Part shown: piece after piece, positions 37,433 to 47,207 of the stretch | How positions within the stretch are numbered: position 1 is the stretch's first letter | How the letters are laid out: every line of letters begins with the position of its first letter | DNA from: Eikenella corrodens | Lineage (GTDB): Bacteria; Pseudomonadota; Gammaproteobacteria; Burkholderiales; Neisseriaceae | NCBI RefSeq assembly: GCF_003990355.1 | Contig: NZ_CP034670.1 | Coordinates: forward strand, 124,001-188,000 | Direction of reading: 5' to 3' | Length of the DNA stretch: 64,000 nucleotides | Position numbers and translations under genes: made by a program | The notes under the pieces: model-generated | Told to the model about the DNA's origin: nothing | Seen by the model: the letters and a program-made list of their open reading frames with translations, nothing else | The model's database searches: none

Positions 37433-37669
37433 ATGATCGGCATCATTATCATCGGCTTCATCATCGGCGTTTTGGCCAAATTCCTGTATCCGGGCGGGCA
37501 GCGCCTGGGCATCGTCATGACCACGCTGCTCGGCATCGGCGGCTCGGTGCTGGCCAGCTGGGTCGGGCAGACGATGGGCTGGTATGCCATCGGCCAGCCC
37601 GCAGGCTGGATTGCCTCCACGCTGGGCGCCATAGCCATTCTGGCCATCTTCGCCAGCCTGCGTAAATAA
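37433..37669 (+). CDS. GlsB/YeaQ/YmgE family stress-response membrane protein
   Basis: The product is 78 aa from the ATG after AAGAGGAG. Three glycine-rich hydrophobic segments (IGIIIIGFIIGVLAKFLYPGG; GIVMTTLLGIGGSVLASWVG; AGWIASTLGAIAILAIFASL) are the transglycosylase-associated (GlsB) fold. The family is induced by envelope or acid stress; the mechanism is unclear. DUS pairs bound it on both sides. Confidence 0.88.
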   Translation: MIGIIIIGFIIGVLAKFLYPGGQRLGIVMTTLLGIGGSVLASWVGQTMGWYAIGQPAGWIASTLGAIAILAIFASLRK

Positions 37670-37698
37670 GGCTACCTGAAAATTTTCAGGTAGCCTTT
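37668..37698 (+). terminator. DUS-pair terminator of the GlsB-type gene
   Basis: Opposed uptake sequences with almost no loop overlap the stop codon and end in TTT. It can also serve the convergent cycA gene. Confidence 0.8.
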
Positions 37699-37712
37699 CT
37701 TTGGCCGAATCC

Positions 37713-39116
37713 TTATTGCGGCGGCAAGGTTTTATTGCCGCCGTGTTTGCGGTGGTACAGTACCCAATACAGCACGGCGCAGGCGGCAAACCAGATGGGC
37801 ATGCACATCAGCCCCAGCCGGGTGTCGGCATCGCGCGAGAACAGCACCAGCACGAAGGCGAGGAAGGCGAGGCACAGCCACACCATGGCGGTGCCGCCGG
37901 GCAGTTTGTAGATGGATTTTTCGTGCAGATGCGGGCGGGTTTTGCGGTATTTGAGGTAGGCTAGCAGGATAATCATCCACACGAAAATGAAGCCGATGCT
38001 GGAGAGGGTGGTGACCACGGTGAACATGGCCATGATGTCGCCCTCCTGATACAGCAGGAATACGGCCACAATCAGGTAGAGGCAGGAATAGAGCAGGCCG
38101 GTGGCGGGCACGCCGTTGCGGTTGAGGCGGCTGAACATGCGCGGCGCCACGCCGGCCTCGGAGAGGCCGTAGAGCATACGGCCGGTGGAGAATATGCCAC
38201 CGTTGGCGGAAGAGAGGGCGGAAGTGAGCACCACCAGGTTCACCAAGCCTGCGGCAATCGGAATGCCGATGAGGGTGAACATATTCACGAACGGGCTTTT
38301 GGCGGGGTCGATTTCGCTCCACGGCGTTACCGTCATGATCACGCCCAGCGCCAGCACATAAAACACGATGATGCGGACGGGAATACGGTTGATGGCTTTG
38401 GGCAGGTTGGTTTCCGGGTCTTTGGTTTCCGCAGCCGCCGTGCCGACCAATTCAATGCCGACAAAGGCAAATACGGCGATTTGGAAGGCGGAGAAGAAAC
38501 CGCCAATGCCGTTCGGGAAGAAGCCGCCTTTGTTCCACAAGTGCGCAAACGAAGCTTTTTCGCCGGAAGAGGGGTCGATAAAGCCGGTGAATACCAAGAA
38601 CAGGCCGACCACCACCAGCAGCAAAATGGCGATGATTTTAATCAATGCGAACCAAAATTCCATTTCGCCGAACAGTTTCACCGTGAGCAGGTTCATGCCC
38701 GCCATCACCACGATACAGAAAAGCCCGGGCAGCCACAGCGGCACATCCGGCCACCAGAATTGGGTGTAGCCCGTAATGGCGATGATGTCGGCCATGCCGA
38801 TAACGACCCAGCAGAACCAGTATGTCCAACCCACAAAGAAACCGGCGGCCGGGCCCAGCAAATCGTGGGTGAAATCGGTGAAGGATTTGTATTCGAGATT
38901 GGAAAGCAGCAGCTCGCCCATGGCGCGCATAATGAAAAACAGGAAAGCGCCGATGATGATGTAGGTGAGGATCACGGAGGGGCCGGCCAGATGGATGGTT
39001 TTGCCCGAACCCATAAACAGGCCGGTGCCGATGGCGCCGCCGATGGCGATGAGTTGCAGGTGGCGGTTTTTCAGGTTGCGTTGCAGGCTATGCGGGGTTT
39101 CTTGGTTGGTGCTCAT
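37713..39116 (-). CDS. cycA: APC-family amino acid permease, CycA-like (D-Ala/D-Ser/Gly)
   Basis: The product is 467 aa with 12 predicted helices. The amino acid permease signature appears as HLQLIAIGGAIGTGLFMGSGKTI at the N-terminus. YWFCWVVIGMADIIAITGY is the segment that distinguishes CycA among the enteric permeases. AAAGGAATACC precedes the ATG. It imports small neutral amino acids by proton symport. Specificity for D-alanine, D-serine and glycine is inferred by resemblance; AnsP- or AroP-type transport cannot be fully excluded. Confidence 0.85.
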   Translation of the reverse strand: MSTNQETPHSLQRNLKNRHLQLIAIGGAIGTGLFMGSGKTIHLAGPSVILTYIIIGAFLFFIMRAMGELLLSNLEYKSFTDFTHDLLGPAAGFFVGWTYWFCWVVIGMADIIAITGYTQFWWPDVPLWLPGLFCIVVMAGMNLLTVKLFGEMEFWFALIKIIAILLLVVVGLFLVFTGFIDPSSGEKASFAHLWNKGGFFPNGIGGFFSAFQIAVFAFVGIELVGTAAAETKDPETNLPKAINRIPVRIIVFYVLALGVIMTVTPWSEIDPAKSPFVNMFTLIGIPIAAGLVNLVVLTSALSSANGGIFSTGRMLYGLSEAGVAPRMFSRLNRNGVPATGLLYSCLYLIVAVFLLYQEGDIMAMFTVVTTLSSIGFIFVWMIILLAYLKYRKTRPHLHEKSIYKLPGGTAMVWLCLAFLAFVLVLFSRDADTRLGLMCMPIWFAACAVLYWVLYHRKHGGNKTLPPQ

Positions 39117-39213
39117 GGTATTCCTTTGTACTTCCTATCGCAGATGAAATTTGAACTTCATCCGCCCTAATTTAATCGGCCGCCGAAACAGTGCGGCAGC
39201 CCGGAGCGGAATA

Positions 39214-39319
39214 TATAGTGGATTAAATTTAAATCAGGACAAGGCGGCGAGCCGCAGACAGTACACACGTTACGGCAAGGCGAGACAACGCTGTACTGGT
39301 TTAAATTTAATTCACTATA
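39214..39319. repeat. Correia-type element with alternative termini, 106 bp
   Basis: The core matches the other copies, but both termini carry TTAAATTTAAA in place of TTAACAAAAA, so the inverted repeat is preserved. It lies upstream of cycA. Confidence 0.9.
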
Positions 39320-39440
39320 ACCCAGCAAATAGCGCGCAGGCAACTGATTTTTATGAATAATATTAGTCTATCACCGTTTAAAAACCCTTCCTAAGCCGTT
39401 TTTCGGCATGTATTTCCCCTAAAAAATATAATTTTGCATG

Positions 39441-39470
39441 AAAAATGCCGACCAAAATCGCTGGTCGGCA
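39441..39470 (-). terminator. Terminator of pepD
   Basis: On the minus strand TGCCGACCA / TGGTCGGCA with a 7-base loop is followed by TTTTTC, 30 bases after the pepD stop. Confidence 0.85.
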
Positions 39471-39497
39471 GGAATTTTCAATGCTTGGCTCAATTCG

Positions 39498-40946
39498 TTA
39501 AGCAATCCGTTTGAGCAAATCCAGCAAAATGTGCCAGCACTCTTCCACGGTATCAATCTGCACCCGCTCTTTGGGCGAGTGCGCGCCTTTGATGGTGGGG
39601 CCGAAGGAAATCATTTCGGTGTGCGGCAGGTGTTTTTGCATCAGGCCGCATTCCAGGCCGGCGTGTACCACTTCGATTTGCGGCTGCTGCCCGCGTACGG
39701 CGACGAAGGATTCGATGGTTTTCTGCAGCAAGGCAGACGACATATGCGGCTCCCAGCCGGTGTAGTCCTGATCAGTGTGCAGCGCGGCGCCGGAGAGGCG
39801 GGCGATTGAGCCGAGCAGGCGGCAGAAGTCGTCTTTCGGCCGTTCGCGCAGTGAACGCAACAGCATGGCGGCGGTAAATTTGCCGTCTTCCGTGTGCACC
39901 ACGCTTAGGCAGTTGGAGGTGTCCACCACGCCGTCGAACTCTTCGCTCCATTTGAGCACGCCGCTGGGAACGGCAACGAGCAAATCAACGATGCGGCGGC
40001 TGTCGGCATGGCTGGCGGCCTGTACACCCTGGCCGAGCGGGGCTACCTGAATCGCCAGTTTGTCGGCAAACTTGCCCAATTCGTTTTGCGTTTCGGCACG
40101 CACGGTGCCGGCCAGTTCGGTCAGCGCGCCAACAAATGCCTGTGGCAGCACGATTTCGGCCTCTGCCTCGGAGGGAATCACGTTACGCAACGCACCGCTG
40201 TGGAAAGCAGCCAGCCGCCAGCCGCTTTCTTCCGGCAGGCGTGCCAACAGGTCGGCCAACACCTTGATGGCATTGCCGTGGCCGCGGTGAATATCGATGC
40301 CGGAATGCCCGCCCAATAAACCAGACACGGTAATGCGCACATGCTGCCCTTCGGCGGCTTCGGTGGTAAAAGGCAGGCTCAAATCGGCATCGCGCCCGCC
40401 CGCGCAGCCCACATACACGCAACCGGCTTCTTCGGTATCCAAGTTGATCAAATAGCGGCCTTGCAGCAAATCACCACGCATTTGGCGCGCACCATCCATG
40501 CCGATTTCTTCTTCCACCGTGAGCAGCACTTCCAAGGGCGGGTGTTCGATATCGTCGGCAAACGCCACGGCCAAGCCCATGGCCGAGCCGAGGCCGTTAT
40601 CCGCGCCCAGCGTGGTGTGCATGGCGTGCACCCAGCCGTCGATGATTTGCGGCCGGATGGGGTCGGTGGCGAAGTCGTGCGGCGAATCGGGGGTTTTCTG
40701 CGCCACCATATCGATGTGCCCCTGCAAAATCACGCCGGGCTTATCGGCCATGCCCGCACCGTGCGCCGGCTTGCGGATATAAATATTGCCCTTTTCGTCT
40801 TGCCGCACCGCCAGGCCTTTTTCCTTGGCGCGGGCAACAATCATTTCGGCCAGCGTGGCTTCTTGATAAGTGGGGTGCGGAATGGCGCAAATATCGGCAA
40901 ACCACTGCCAAACAGCCTGCGGCTGCAAAGAATGAAGCGGATTCAT
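39498..40946 (-). CDS. pepD: Aminoacyl-histidine dipeptidase (cytosolic non-specific dipeptidase)
   Basis: The product is 482 aa, the PepD length. The M20 metallopeptidase pattern is complete: GHIDMVAQK, TTLGADNGLGSAMGLA (zinc Asp), TVEEEIGMDGA (catalytic Glu pair), INLDTEE, and a C-terminal His (LECGLMQK and EMISFGPTIKGAHSPKE region). It releases amino acids from dipeptides such as Xaa-His and Cys-Gly in the cytoplasm. AAGGAG lies upstream of the ATG. The gene is monocistronic, with its own terminator. Confidence 0.92.
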   Translation of the reverse strand: MNPLHSLQPQAVWQWFADICAIPHPTYQEATLAEMIVARAKEKGLAVRQDEKGNIYIRKPAHGAGMADKPGVILQGHIDMVAQKTPDSPHDFATDPIRPQIIDGWVHAMHTTLGADNGLGSAMGLAVAFADDIEHPPLEVLLTVEEEIGMDGARQMRGDLLQGRYLINLDTEEAGCVYVGCAGGRDADLSLPFTTEAAEGQHVRITVSGLLGGHSGIDIHRGHGNAIKVLADLLARLPEESGWRLAAFHSGALRNVIPSEAEAEIVLPQAFVGALTELAGTVRAETQNELGKFADKLAIQVAPLGQGVQAASHADSRRIVDLLVAVPSGVLKWSEEFDGVVDTSNCLSVVHTEDGKFTAAMLLRSLRERPKDDFCRLLGSIARLSGAALHTDQDYTGWEPHMSSALLQKTIESFVAVRGQQPQIEVVHAGLECGLMQKHLPHTEMISFGPTIKGAHSPKERVQIDTVEECWHILLDLLKRIA

Positions 40947-41269
40947 GGGGTCTCCTTTGGGGAATGACGGGCTACCTGAAAATGTAGCTAAAGCAAGAGC
41001 CGATACCGTTTGGCAAACGCATCGGCGCGAATAAACGGCCTGAGTTTAAACCTGCATCGCATAGCAGGCAAGCCGGGGAAATGCCTTGGGCAACCTATTC
41101 ATCGGCCTTCTTGCCAAAGTTTCCCAAAGGCTTACGATTCGGGCATGAAACATGGAAATTTCATCGCCGAAGGCGGCAGCGAATTTAAATGTCCCGGCGG
41201 GCGGATGGTTTGAATGTTCAGGCAGCGTTTCAGGCAGCCTATTTTTATCGTGCCGCTATGGGCTTTTGG

Positions 41270-41275
41270 TATAAT
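41270..41275 (+). promoter_or_regulatory. Extended -10 promoter of the pit gene
   Basis: TGG plus perfect TATAAT, followed by CGCCCCGTTT as in the mtgA promoter. The -35 is weak. Confidence 0.55.
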
Positions 41276-41301
41276 CGCCCCGTTTGCCCGGCTGCGCCGA
41301 A

Positions 41302-41371
41302 ATAGAGTGAACGAGCATAAGGATGCTACAGCGTCGGCTCGTCTTGCCCATTCCGACTTCAACTCGCTATA
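41302..41371. repeat. Short Correia-related element
   Basis: Ends ATAGAGTGAA and CTCGCTATA are roughly inverted. The middle TACAGCGTCGGCTCGTCTTGCC closely resembles the Correia core TACAGCGTTGGCTCGCCTTGCC. It occupies the 5' leader of the pit gene. Confidence 0.55.
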
Positions 41372-41415
41372 TGTTCAGCCGCCCTATTCAACATTTTGTT
41401 TGCGAAGCCTTTACC

Positions 41416-42996
41416 ATGCCCGGTTCTTCTGCCCCGCTGCGTTTGAAAAGCATCAATTTCATCGGTATGGCCGTGCTGTTCGGCGTGTCCTGCTATTTTA
41501 TCTATTGGGGGCTGGGCTATATCCAACACCACCATTCCGCGCTGTTCGTGCTCGCCGCACTGTTCGGCATCTTTATGGCATTCAATATCGGCGGCAACGA
41601 TGTGGCCAACTCCTTCGGCACTTCGGTGGGCGCCGGCACGCTGAGCATCCCGCAGGCGCTGGCCGTGGCAGCAGTGTTTGAAGTGAGCGGCGCGATGCTG
41701 GCCGGCGGCGGCGTAACCGACACCATCCGCAACGGCATTGTGGATTTGGGCAGCCTGTCGCTGGAGCCGGTGCAGTTTGTCTACATCATGATGGCCGCGC
41801 TGGCCGCCGCTTCGCTGTGGCTGCTGTTTGCTTCGCAAAAAGGCCTGCCGGTGTCCACCACGCATTCCATCATCGGCGGCATTGTGGGCGCGGCGCTGGT
41901 TTTGGGCTTTTACAACAGCGGCCTGGCCGGTTTGAACATGGTGCGCTGGGAAAAAATCGGCGAAATCGCCATTTCCTGGGTGCTCTCGCCGCTCTTGGGC
42001 GGGGTCACTTCCTATTTGGTGTTTAAAAACATCAAAACCTATATCCTGGGCTACAACGTGGCCTCCAGCCGCCATGTGCAGCGCCTGCGCAAGCAGAAAT
42101 TGGCCTACAAAAAAGAACACAAAACTCGCTTCGAGCAGATGAGCGAATTGCAGCAGATGGCCTACACCGCCACCATCGTGCGCGATGCCCAGCTTTACAA
42201 CGAAGGCAACTACCGGCCCGAAGAGCTGGTATCCGACTACTATCGCGGCCTGCACGAAATCGACTGTCGCAAAGATGAAATCAACGCCTTCCGTGCCCTG
42301 CGACTGTGGGTGCCGCTGGCGGGCGCGGTGGGCGGCATGGTGATGGCCGCGATGCTGCTGTTTAAAGGCCTGAAACACCTCAACTTAGGCCTGAGCACGC
42401 TGGATAACCTGTTAATCGTCGGCATGGTGGGCGCGGTATTGTGGATGGGCACATTTGCCTACGCCCGCACCCTGAAAACCGGCGCCAACCTCGACCGTGC
42501 CACCTTCATCATGTTCAGCTGGCTGCAAGTGTTCACCGCCTGCTGCTTCGCCTTCAGCCACGGCTCGAACGACATCGCCAACGCCATCGGCCCGTTTGCC
42601 GCCATCATGGACGTGCTGCGCAGCGGCACCATCGGCAGCAGCGGCGACATTCCGCCGATTACCATGCTCACCTTCGGCGTGTCGCTGGTGGTGGGGCTGT
42701 GGTTTATCGGGCGGGAAGTGATTGCCACCGTGGGCGAAAACCTGGCCAAAATGCACCCCTCCTCCGGCTTCGTGGCCGAGCTCTCCGCCGCCACCGTCGT
42801 GATGCTGGCCTCCGCGCTTGGGCTGCCCGTATCCAGCACCCACATCCTCGTGGGCGCCGTGCTCGGCATCGGGCTGGTCAACCGCAACGCCAACTGGCGG
42901 CTGATGAAGCCGATTGCCCTGGCCTGGGTCATCACCGTGCCGGCCGCCGGCCTGCTGGCTTCGATTTGCTTTATCATTCTGAACGCAGTTTTCTGA
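41416..42996 (+). CDS. Inorganic phosphate transporter, PiT family
   Basis: The product is 526 aa from the ATG giving MPGSSAPLRLKS; in-frame ATGs upstream read through the repeat element. Two PiT repeats carry the signature GGNDVANSFGTSVGAG (N-terminal) and SHGSNDIANAIGPFAAI (C-terminal), each with nearby STTH and SSTH motifs (LPVSTTHSIIGG; LPVSSTHILVGA). A soluble loop of about 120 residues separates the halves. It imports phosphate with H+ or Na+ as a single-gene low-affinity system. Confidence 0.93.
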   Translation: MPGSSAPLRLKSINFIGMAVLFGVSCYFIYWGLGYIQHHHSALFVLAALFGIFMAFNIGGNDVANSFGTSVGAGTLSIPQALAVAAVFEVSGAMLAGGGVTDTIRNGIVDLGSLSLEPVQFVYIMMAALAAASLWLLFASQKGLPVSTTHSIIGGIVGAALVLGFYNSGLAGLNMVRWEKIGEIAISWVLSPLLGGVTSYLVFKNIKTYILGYNVASSRHVQRLRKQKLAYKKEHKTRFEQMSELQQMAYTATIVRDAQLYNEGNYRPEELVSDYYRGLHEIDCRKDEINAFRALRLWVPLAGAVGGMVMAAMLLFKGLKHLNLGLSTLDNLLIVGMVGAVLWMGTFAYARTLKTGANLDRATFIMFSWLQVFTACCFAFSHGSNDIANAIGPFAAIMDVLRSGTIGSSGDIPPITMLTFGVSLVVGLWFIGREVIATVGENLAKMHPSSGFVAELSAATVVMLASALGLPVSSTHILVGAVLGIGLVNRNANWRLMKPIALAWVITVPAAGLLASICFIILNAVF

Positions 42997-42998
42997 TT

Positions 42999-43045
42999 AA
43001 AGGCTACCTGAAAACAGCTGCCGCCGGTTTCAGGTAGCCTTTTTT
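42999..43045 (+). terminator. DUS-pair terminator of the pit gene
   Basis: Opposed uptake sequences followed by TTTTTT, two bases after the stop. Confidence 0.82.
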
Positions 43046-43380
43046 GCAGCCATCGAAACGGATTTGAGGCTACCTGAAAGCAATGTCTTGGCAAAGACAA
43101 GGCCGAGCTTCTGCGAAACTATAATGGATTAACAAAAATCAGGACAAGGCGGCGAGCCGCAAACAGTACACACGTTACGGCAAGGCGGGCCAACGCTGTA
43201 CCGGTTTTTGTTAATCCACTATAAAGTGCAAGCTCTTCAACGCAGTTAGAACGAGGCTCTAGCGCAGTCAAAGTGAACTTCTTGCGAAGCTGAATTTTTC
43301 AGGTAGCCTTCAACGTTCCATCCGCCCGCAGCCGCATTATTAGGTACAATACCGCATCTTCATTTCCAGCCGTTCCCACC
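43046..43380. other. Gap before lpxB filled with repeats
   Basis: It contains DUS copies near 43065 and 43298, a TCTTGGCAAAGAC satellite motif, a Correia element, a CTTCAACGCAGTTAG satellite and TACAAT at 43345, which may be the lpxB -10. Confidence 0.6.
43120..43223. repeat. Correia-type element, 104 bp
   Basis: Standard core; one end is TATAATGG, so one base off the usual TATAGTGG. Confidence 0.88.
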
Positions 43381-44535
43381 ATGAACACTTCCCCCCTTAT
43401 CGCCCTGTGCGCAGGCGAGGCCTCGGGCGACTTGCTCGGCGCACACCTGATTGAGGCCATCCGCGCGCGCTGCCCGCAGGCACGGTTTACCGGCATCGGC
43501 GGCCCGCGTATGCAGGCGGTGGGGCTGGAAAGCCTGTTCGACCAAGAAACGCTGGCGGTGCGCGGCTATGTGGAGGTGCTGAAAAACCTGCCGGCGATTT
43601 GGCGCATCCGCAAGGACTTGATTGCCGAAATGAAACGGCAGCAGCCAGATGTGTTCGTGGGCATCGACGCGCCAGATTTCAACCTGGGCGTGGCTGCCGC
43701 GCTCAAGGCGGCGGGCATCCCCACGCTGCACTACGTGAGCCCTTCGGTGTGGGCGTGGCGGCGCGAGCGGGTGCACAAAATCGTGCAGCAGGCAGATGAA
43801 GTGCTGTGCCTGTTCCCGATGGAGCCGGAGCTATACCAACAAGCCGGCGGGCGGGCGCGATTTGTGGGGCACCCGTTGGCGCAAACCCTGCCTTTGGAAG
43901 CCGACCGCGCCGCCGCATGCCGTGAGTTGGGGCTACCTAAAACTCAGCCCATATTCGCCCTGCTGCCCGGCAGCCGCGTGAGCGAAATCGACTATATGGC
44001 GCCGCTGTTTCTGCAAGCTGCGCAGCTGGTGTGGCAACAAATTCCCGAGGCGCAGTTCCTGCTGCCCTATGCCACCGAAGCCACCTACGCGCGCCTGCAA
44101 AGCCTGCTTACTGCCGAGCCGTATTGCCGCCTGCCCTTGCAACTGCTCCCGGGCAGCACGGCGCAGGCCTGCACGGCGGCCGATGCGGTGTTGGTCACCA
44201 GCGGCACGGCCACGCTGGAAGTGGCGCTGTGCAAGCGGCCGATGGTAATCAGCTACAAAATTTCGCCACTCACCTATGCGCTGGTGAAGCACAAAATCAA
44301 AGTGCCCTATGTGGGGCTGCCCAATGTGCTGCTCGGCCGCGCCGCCGTGCCGGAGCTGCTGCAGCACGATGCCGAGCCGGAAAAGCTGGCCGCCGCGCTG
44401 CTGGACTGGTATCGCTCGCCGGAGAAAACCGCTGCGCTGCAACAGGATTTCACCGAGCTGCACCGTTTATTGCGCAAAGATACCGCCGCCGAAGCTGCAG
44501 CGGCAGTGCTGGCCGCCGCAGGGGCAAACCCATGA
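43381..44535 (+). CDS. lpxB: Lipid-A-disaccharide synthase
   Basis: The product is 384 aa, GT19 family. The N-terminal [17 protein letters not shown] is the LpxB hallmark, and [17 protein letters not shown] and [10 protein letters not shown] are also diagnostic. It condenses UDP-2,3-diacylglucosamine with lipid X at the inner membrane in lipid A synthesis. Its stop overlaps the rnhB start (ATGA), so the two are translationally coupled. Confidence 0.95.
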   Translation: MNTSPLIALCAGEASGDLLGAHLIEAIRARCPQARFTGIGGPRMQAVGLESLFDQETLAVRGYVEVLKNLPAIWRIRKDLIAEMKRQQPDVFVGIDAPDFNLGVAAALKAAGIPTLHYVSPSVWAWRRERVHKIVQQADEVLCLFPMEPELYQQAGGRARFVGHPLAQTLPLEADRAAACRELGLPKTQPIFALLPGSRVSEIDYMAPLFLQAAQLVWQQIPEAQFLLPYATEATYARLQSLLTAEPYCRLPLQLLPGSTAQACTAADAVLVTSGTATLEVALCKRPMVISYKISPLTYALVKHKIKVPYVGLPNVLLGRAAVPELLQHDAEPEKLAAALLDWYRSPEKTAALQQDFTELHRLLRKDTAAEAAAAVLAAAGANP

Positions 44536-45116
44536 TTTGGCAGGCCGGCGTGGACGAGGCCGGGCGCGGGCCATTGGTTGGCAGCGTGTTTGCCGCCGCC
44601 GTGGTGCTGCTGGACGAATACGATTTGCCAGGGCTCACCGACTCGAAAAAACTGAGCGAACGCCGCCGCGACGAATTGGCGGTGTTGATTAAACAGCAGG
44701 CGCTGACTTGGTGCGTGGCCGCCGCCTCGGTGGAAGAAATCGACCGGCTCAATATCCTGCACGCCACCATGCTGGCCATGCGCCGCGCCGTACACGGGCT
44801 GGAAAGGCTACCTGAAAAAGCGTGGATAGACGGCAACCGCGTGCCGCCCGATTTGGGCTGCGAGGCCGAAGCCGTGGTGAAAGGCGACAGCAAAATCATC
44901 CAGATTTCCGCCGCCTCCGTGCTGGCCAAAACCGCGCGCGACGCGGAAATGTATGCCCTGGCCGAACGTTATCCGCAATACGGCTTCGAGCGGCACAAAG
45001 GCTACGGCACCGCCGAACACCTCGCCGCCCTGCAACGCCACGGCGCGCTGCCCGAACACCGCCGCAGTTTTGCTCCTGTGCGGGAAATCTTGGCGCAGGG
45101 GCGGCTGTTTGAGTGA
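44532..45116 (+). CDS. rnhB: Ribonuclease HII
   Basis: The product is 194 aa. [10 protein letters not shown] at residues 8-17 holds the first Asp-Glu pair of the catalytic DEDD site, followed by DSKKLSE and [13 protein letters not shown]. It removes ribonucleotides from DNA and RNA primers. The lpxB-rnhB overlap of 4 bases matches the order in many proteobacteria. A DUS near 44808 lies inside and encodes ERLPEKA. Confidence 0.95.
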   Translation: MIWQAGVDEAGRGPLVGSVFAAAVVLLDEYDLPGLTDSKKLSERRRDELAVLIKQQALTWCVAAASVEEIDRLNILHATMLAMRRAVHGLERLPEKAWIDGNRVPPDLGCEAEAVVKGDSKIIQISAASVLAKTARDAEMYALAERYPQYGFERHKGYGTAEHLAALQRHGALPEHRRSFAPVREILAQGRLFE

Positions 45117-45303
45117 ATCAGGTTTGCGCCCGCAGAAACTCAGCTTTGCCCTCGCCCAATCATCGCTTTAGCTTCGCAGAAGCTCAGCCTTGGCTTTGCC
45201 AAGACATCGCTTTCAGGTAGCCTGCGCTGTGTTGGCTAGCCAAATTGCGCAAATAAAATTAATCAAACCATGCAGGCCAATAGCCTTTAGGTGGCGCACA
45301 AAC

Positions 45304-45332
45304 TTGACAAGCCCCACCAAGGCGCGTATAGT
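45304..45332 (+). promoter_or_regulatory. Promoter of the initiator tRNA gene
   Basis: TTGACA and TATAGT are separated by exactly 17 bases, followed by a GC-rich discriminator, 14 bases before the mature tRNA. It is the best promoter in the window. Confidence 0.85.
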
Positions 45333-45345
45333 TCGCCTTCCCTGA

Positions 45346-45458
<113 letters not shown>

Positions 45459-45788
45459 ACATTCCGGCAATCTTATGCCCGCACATTCTCAAAAAGTGAA
45501 ACAATGTGGCACAATTCGGCCTTGCGCCGGCAATCTGTTGGAATTTTACCAATCCTAACACAACCAAACCCTGCTGTTTCGGCGGCCGGGTTTTATTGTT
45601 GCATCAAGTTTCCTGTAGAATAGTTATTCAACGTTAAAAGCCAAACAGCCCATGATTCCGCCGGGCAGCAAGCCACGGGAAGCAGATGTTTGGCCATACG
45701 GCATCATGTTTCAGGTAGCCCCTTCACAAGGCTACCTGAAAATATGCCCGTTAATCGATAAACAGCTTTTCCTTCAACCGAATACATC
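45459..45788. other. Gap between the tRNA and fadL
   Basis: It holds an imperfect AACCC..GGGTT hairpin with a T run at about 45567-45594, which could mark the end of a small transcript, a TAGAAT near 45616 and an inverted DUS pair at 45709-45742. No gene is called. Confidence 0.45.
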
Positions 45789-47207
45789 ATGACAACCCGC
45801 CATTTCTCCCGCCTCGCCCTGTTGCTGGCCACCGCTTTTTCCGCCCAAGCCTGGGCTTCCGGCTACCATTTCGGCACTCAATCCGTGAGCAGCCAATCCA
45901 CGGCCAATTCATCCTCCGCTGAAGCCGCCGATCCTTCCACCCTGTTCCACAACCCCGCTGGCCTCACCAAACTCGAAGGCACGCAGGTCAGTATCAACGT
46001 CAACCTTGTTGCGCCCAGTGTGAAATACAGCGATGCCGAAGCCTACTACCCCGGCACCAACCAACCCGTACAAGGCGCCACTTCCGGCAACATCCGCCCG
46101 AAAAGCGTGGTGTTTGCGCCGCATTTTTATTTGTCGCACCGCTTGAATGATAACCTTGCCCTAGGCTTGGGCATGTACGTTCCCTTCGGCTCCGGCACCG
46201 AATACCAGCATGATGCCGTTTTACGCTACAACCTGAACGAGTTGAGCGTGAAAACCATCGCTATCCAGCCCACCGTTGCCTATAAAATCAACGATCAGCA
46301 CTCCGTTGCCCTCGGCCTGGTGGCGCAGCACACCACTGCCAATTTGCGCCAATACGCCAACTTCGGCGCCTTCCCTCCGCTGCGCCGCAACGGCTTTGCC
46401 GATGGTTATGCCAGCGTGGAAGGCAGCGATTGGGGCTTCGGCTACAACCTCGCCTGGCTGTGGGACGTGAACGACTCCCTGCGTTTGGGCGCAAACTACC
46501 GCTCCAAAGTCAGCCACAACCTGCGCGGCGATGCCGAATGGAAACTGGTGGGCGCGGCCTTCCAAACCCCGATGGGCGGCACACTTTCCAATGCCATCCG
46601 CGCCAACGGCTATGCCGAATCCGAAGCCGCCAACGTGCGCATCGTTACCCCCGAATCATTCTCCCTGCACGGCATGTACAAACTTACGCCGCGCTGGTCG
46701 CTCTATGGCGACGCCACCTGGACACGCCACTCCCGCTTCAACCGTGCCGAGTTGAATTTCGGCAACAGCAAAACCGTGGCCAACCCGCAGAATCCTGCTG
46801 CACCCGCCCGCAGTAACCAAACCATCCTCACTCCCCAGTGGCGTAACACTTATAAACTCTCCCTCGGTGCGTCTTACCAAATCACCGACCCCCTGCAACT
46901 GCGCTTCGGCATCGCCTACGACCAATCCCCCGTACGCGGCGCCAACACCCGCATGAGCACCCTGCCCGATGCCGACCGCCTCTGGTTCTCCTTCGGCGGC
47001 AAATACGACATCAATCAGCAGCACAGCCTCAACCTCGCCTACAGCTATGTGCACGTGAAAAACACCTCCGCCAACGTAAACGGCTGGTGCGGCGGCACAG
47101 CCTCCGGCCCTGGCTCGCAAGCCTGCGTGTCCAGCCGCACCCACGGCTCGGCCAAATTCAGAAGCCGCTCCCATATCTTAGGCTTGCAATACACTTACAA
47201 ATTCTAA
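45789..47207 (+). CDS. fadL: FadL/OmpP1-family outer membrane transport protein
   Basis: The product is 472 aa. The signal peptide ends in AWA (residue 23) and the mature protein starts SGYHFGTQS. Family motifs include AEAADPSTLFHNPAGLTKL (the N-terminal plug with its NPA) and a 14-strand barrel ending in an aromatic residue (LQYTYKF). These proteins pass long-chain fatty acids and other hydrophobic compounds across the outer membrane. An extracellular CGGTASGPGSQAC loop near residue 432 may form a disulfide. Codon use is mildly biased to preferred codons. Confidence 0.92.
   Translation: MTTRHFSRLALLLATAFSAQAWASGYHFGTQSVSSQSTANSSSAEAADPSTLFHNPAGLTKLEGTQVSINVNLVAPSVKYSDAEAYYPGTNQPVQGATSGNIRPKSVVFAPHFYLSHRLNDNLALGLGMYVPFGSGTEYQHDAVLRYNLNELSVKTIAIQPTVAYKINDQHSVALGLVAQHTTANLRQYANFGAFPPLRRNGFADGYASVEGSDWGFGYNLAWLWDVNDSLRLGANYRSKVSHNLRGDAEWKLVGAAFQTPMGGTLSNAIRANGYAESEAANVRIVTPESFSLHGMYKLTPRWSLYGDATWTRHSRFNRAELNFGNSKTVANPQNPAAPARSNQTILTPQWRNTYKLSLGASYQITDPLQLRFGIAYDQSPVRGANTRMSTLPDADRLWFSFGGKYDINQQHSLNLAYSYVHVKNTSANVNGWCGGTASGPGSQACVSSRTHGSAKFRSRSHILGLQYTYKF

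Larger units (their letters stand above)
40947..41415. other. Gap between divergent pepD and the phosphate transporter gene
   Basis: It holds one DUS next to pepD, AGGCTGCCTGAA-like sequences near 41230, a perfect -10 box at 41270 and a 70-base Correia-like element at 41302-41371. Small frames in the middle show no family resemblance. Confidence 0.55.

Noticed and set aside
41010..41213. 67-codon plus-strand frame upstream of the pit gene
   Set aside because: No ribosome site, no motif, and irregular composition in a regulatory gap.
45567..45594. Small RNA between the tRNA and fadL
   Set aside because: There is only an imperfect hairpin with a T run and no convincing promoter at a proper distance upstream.
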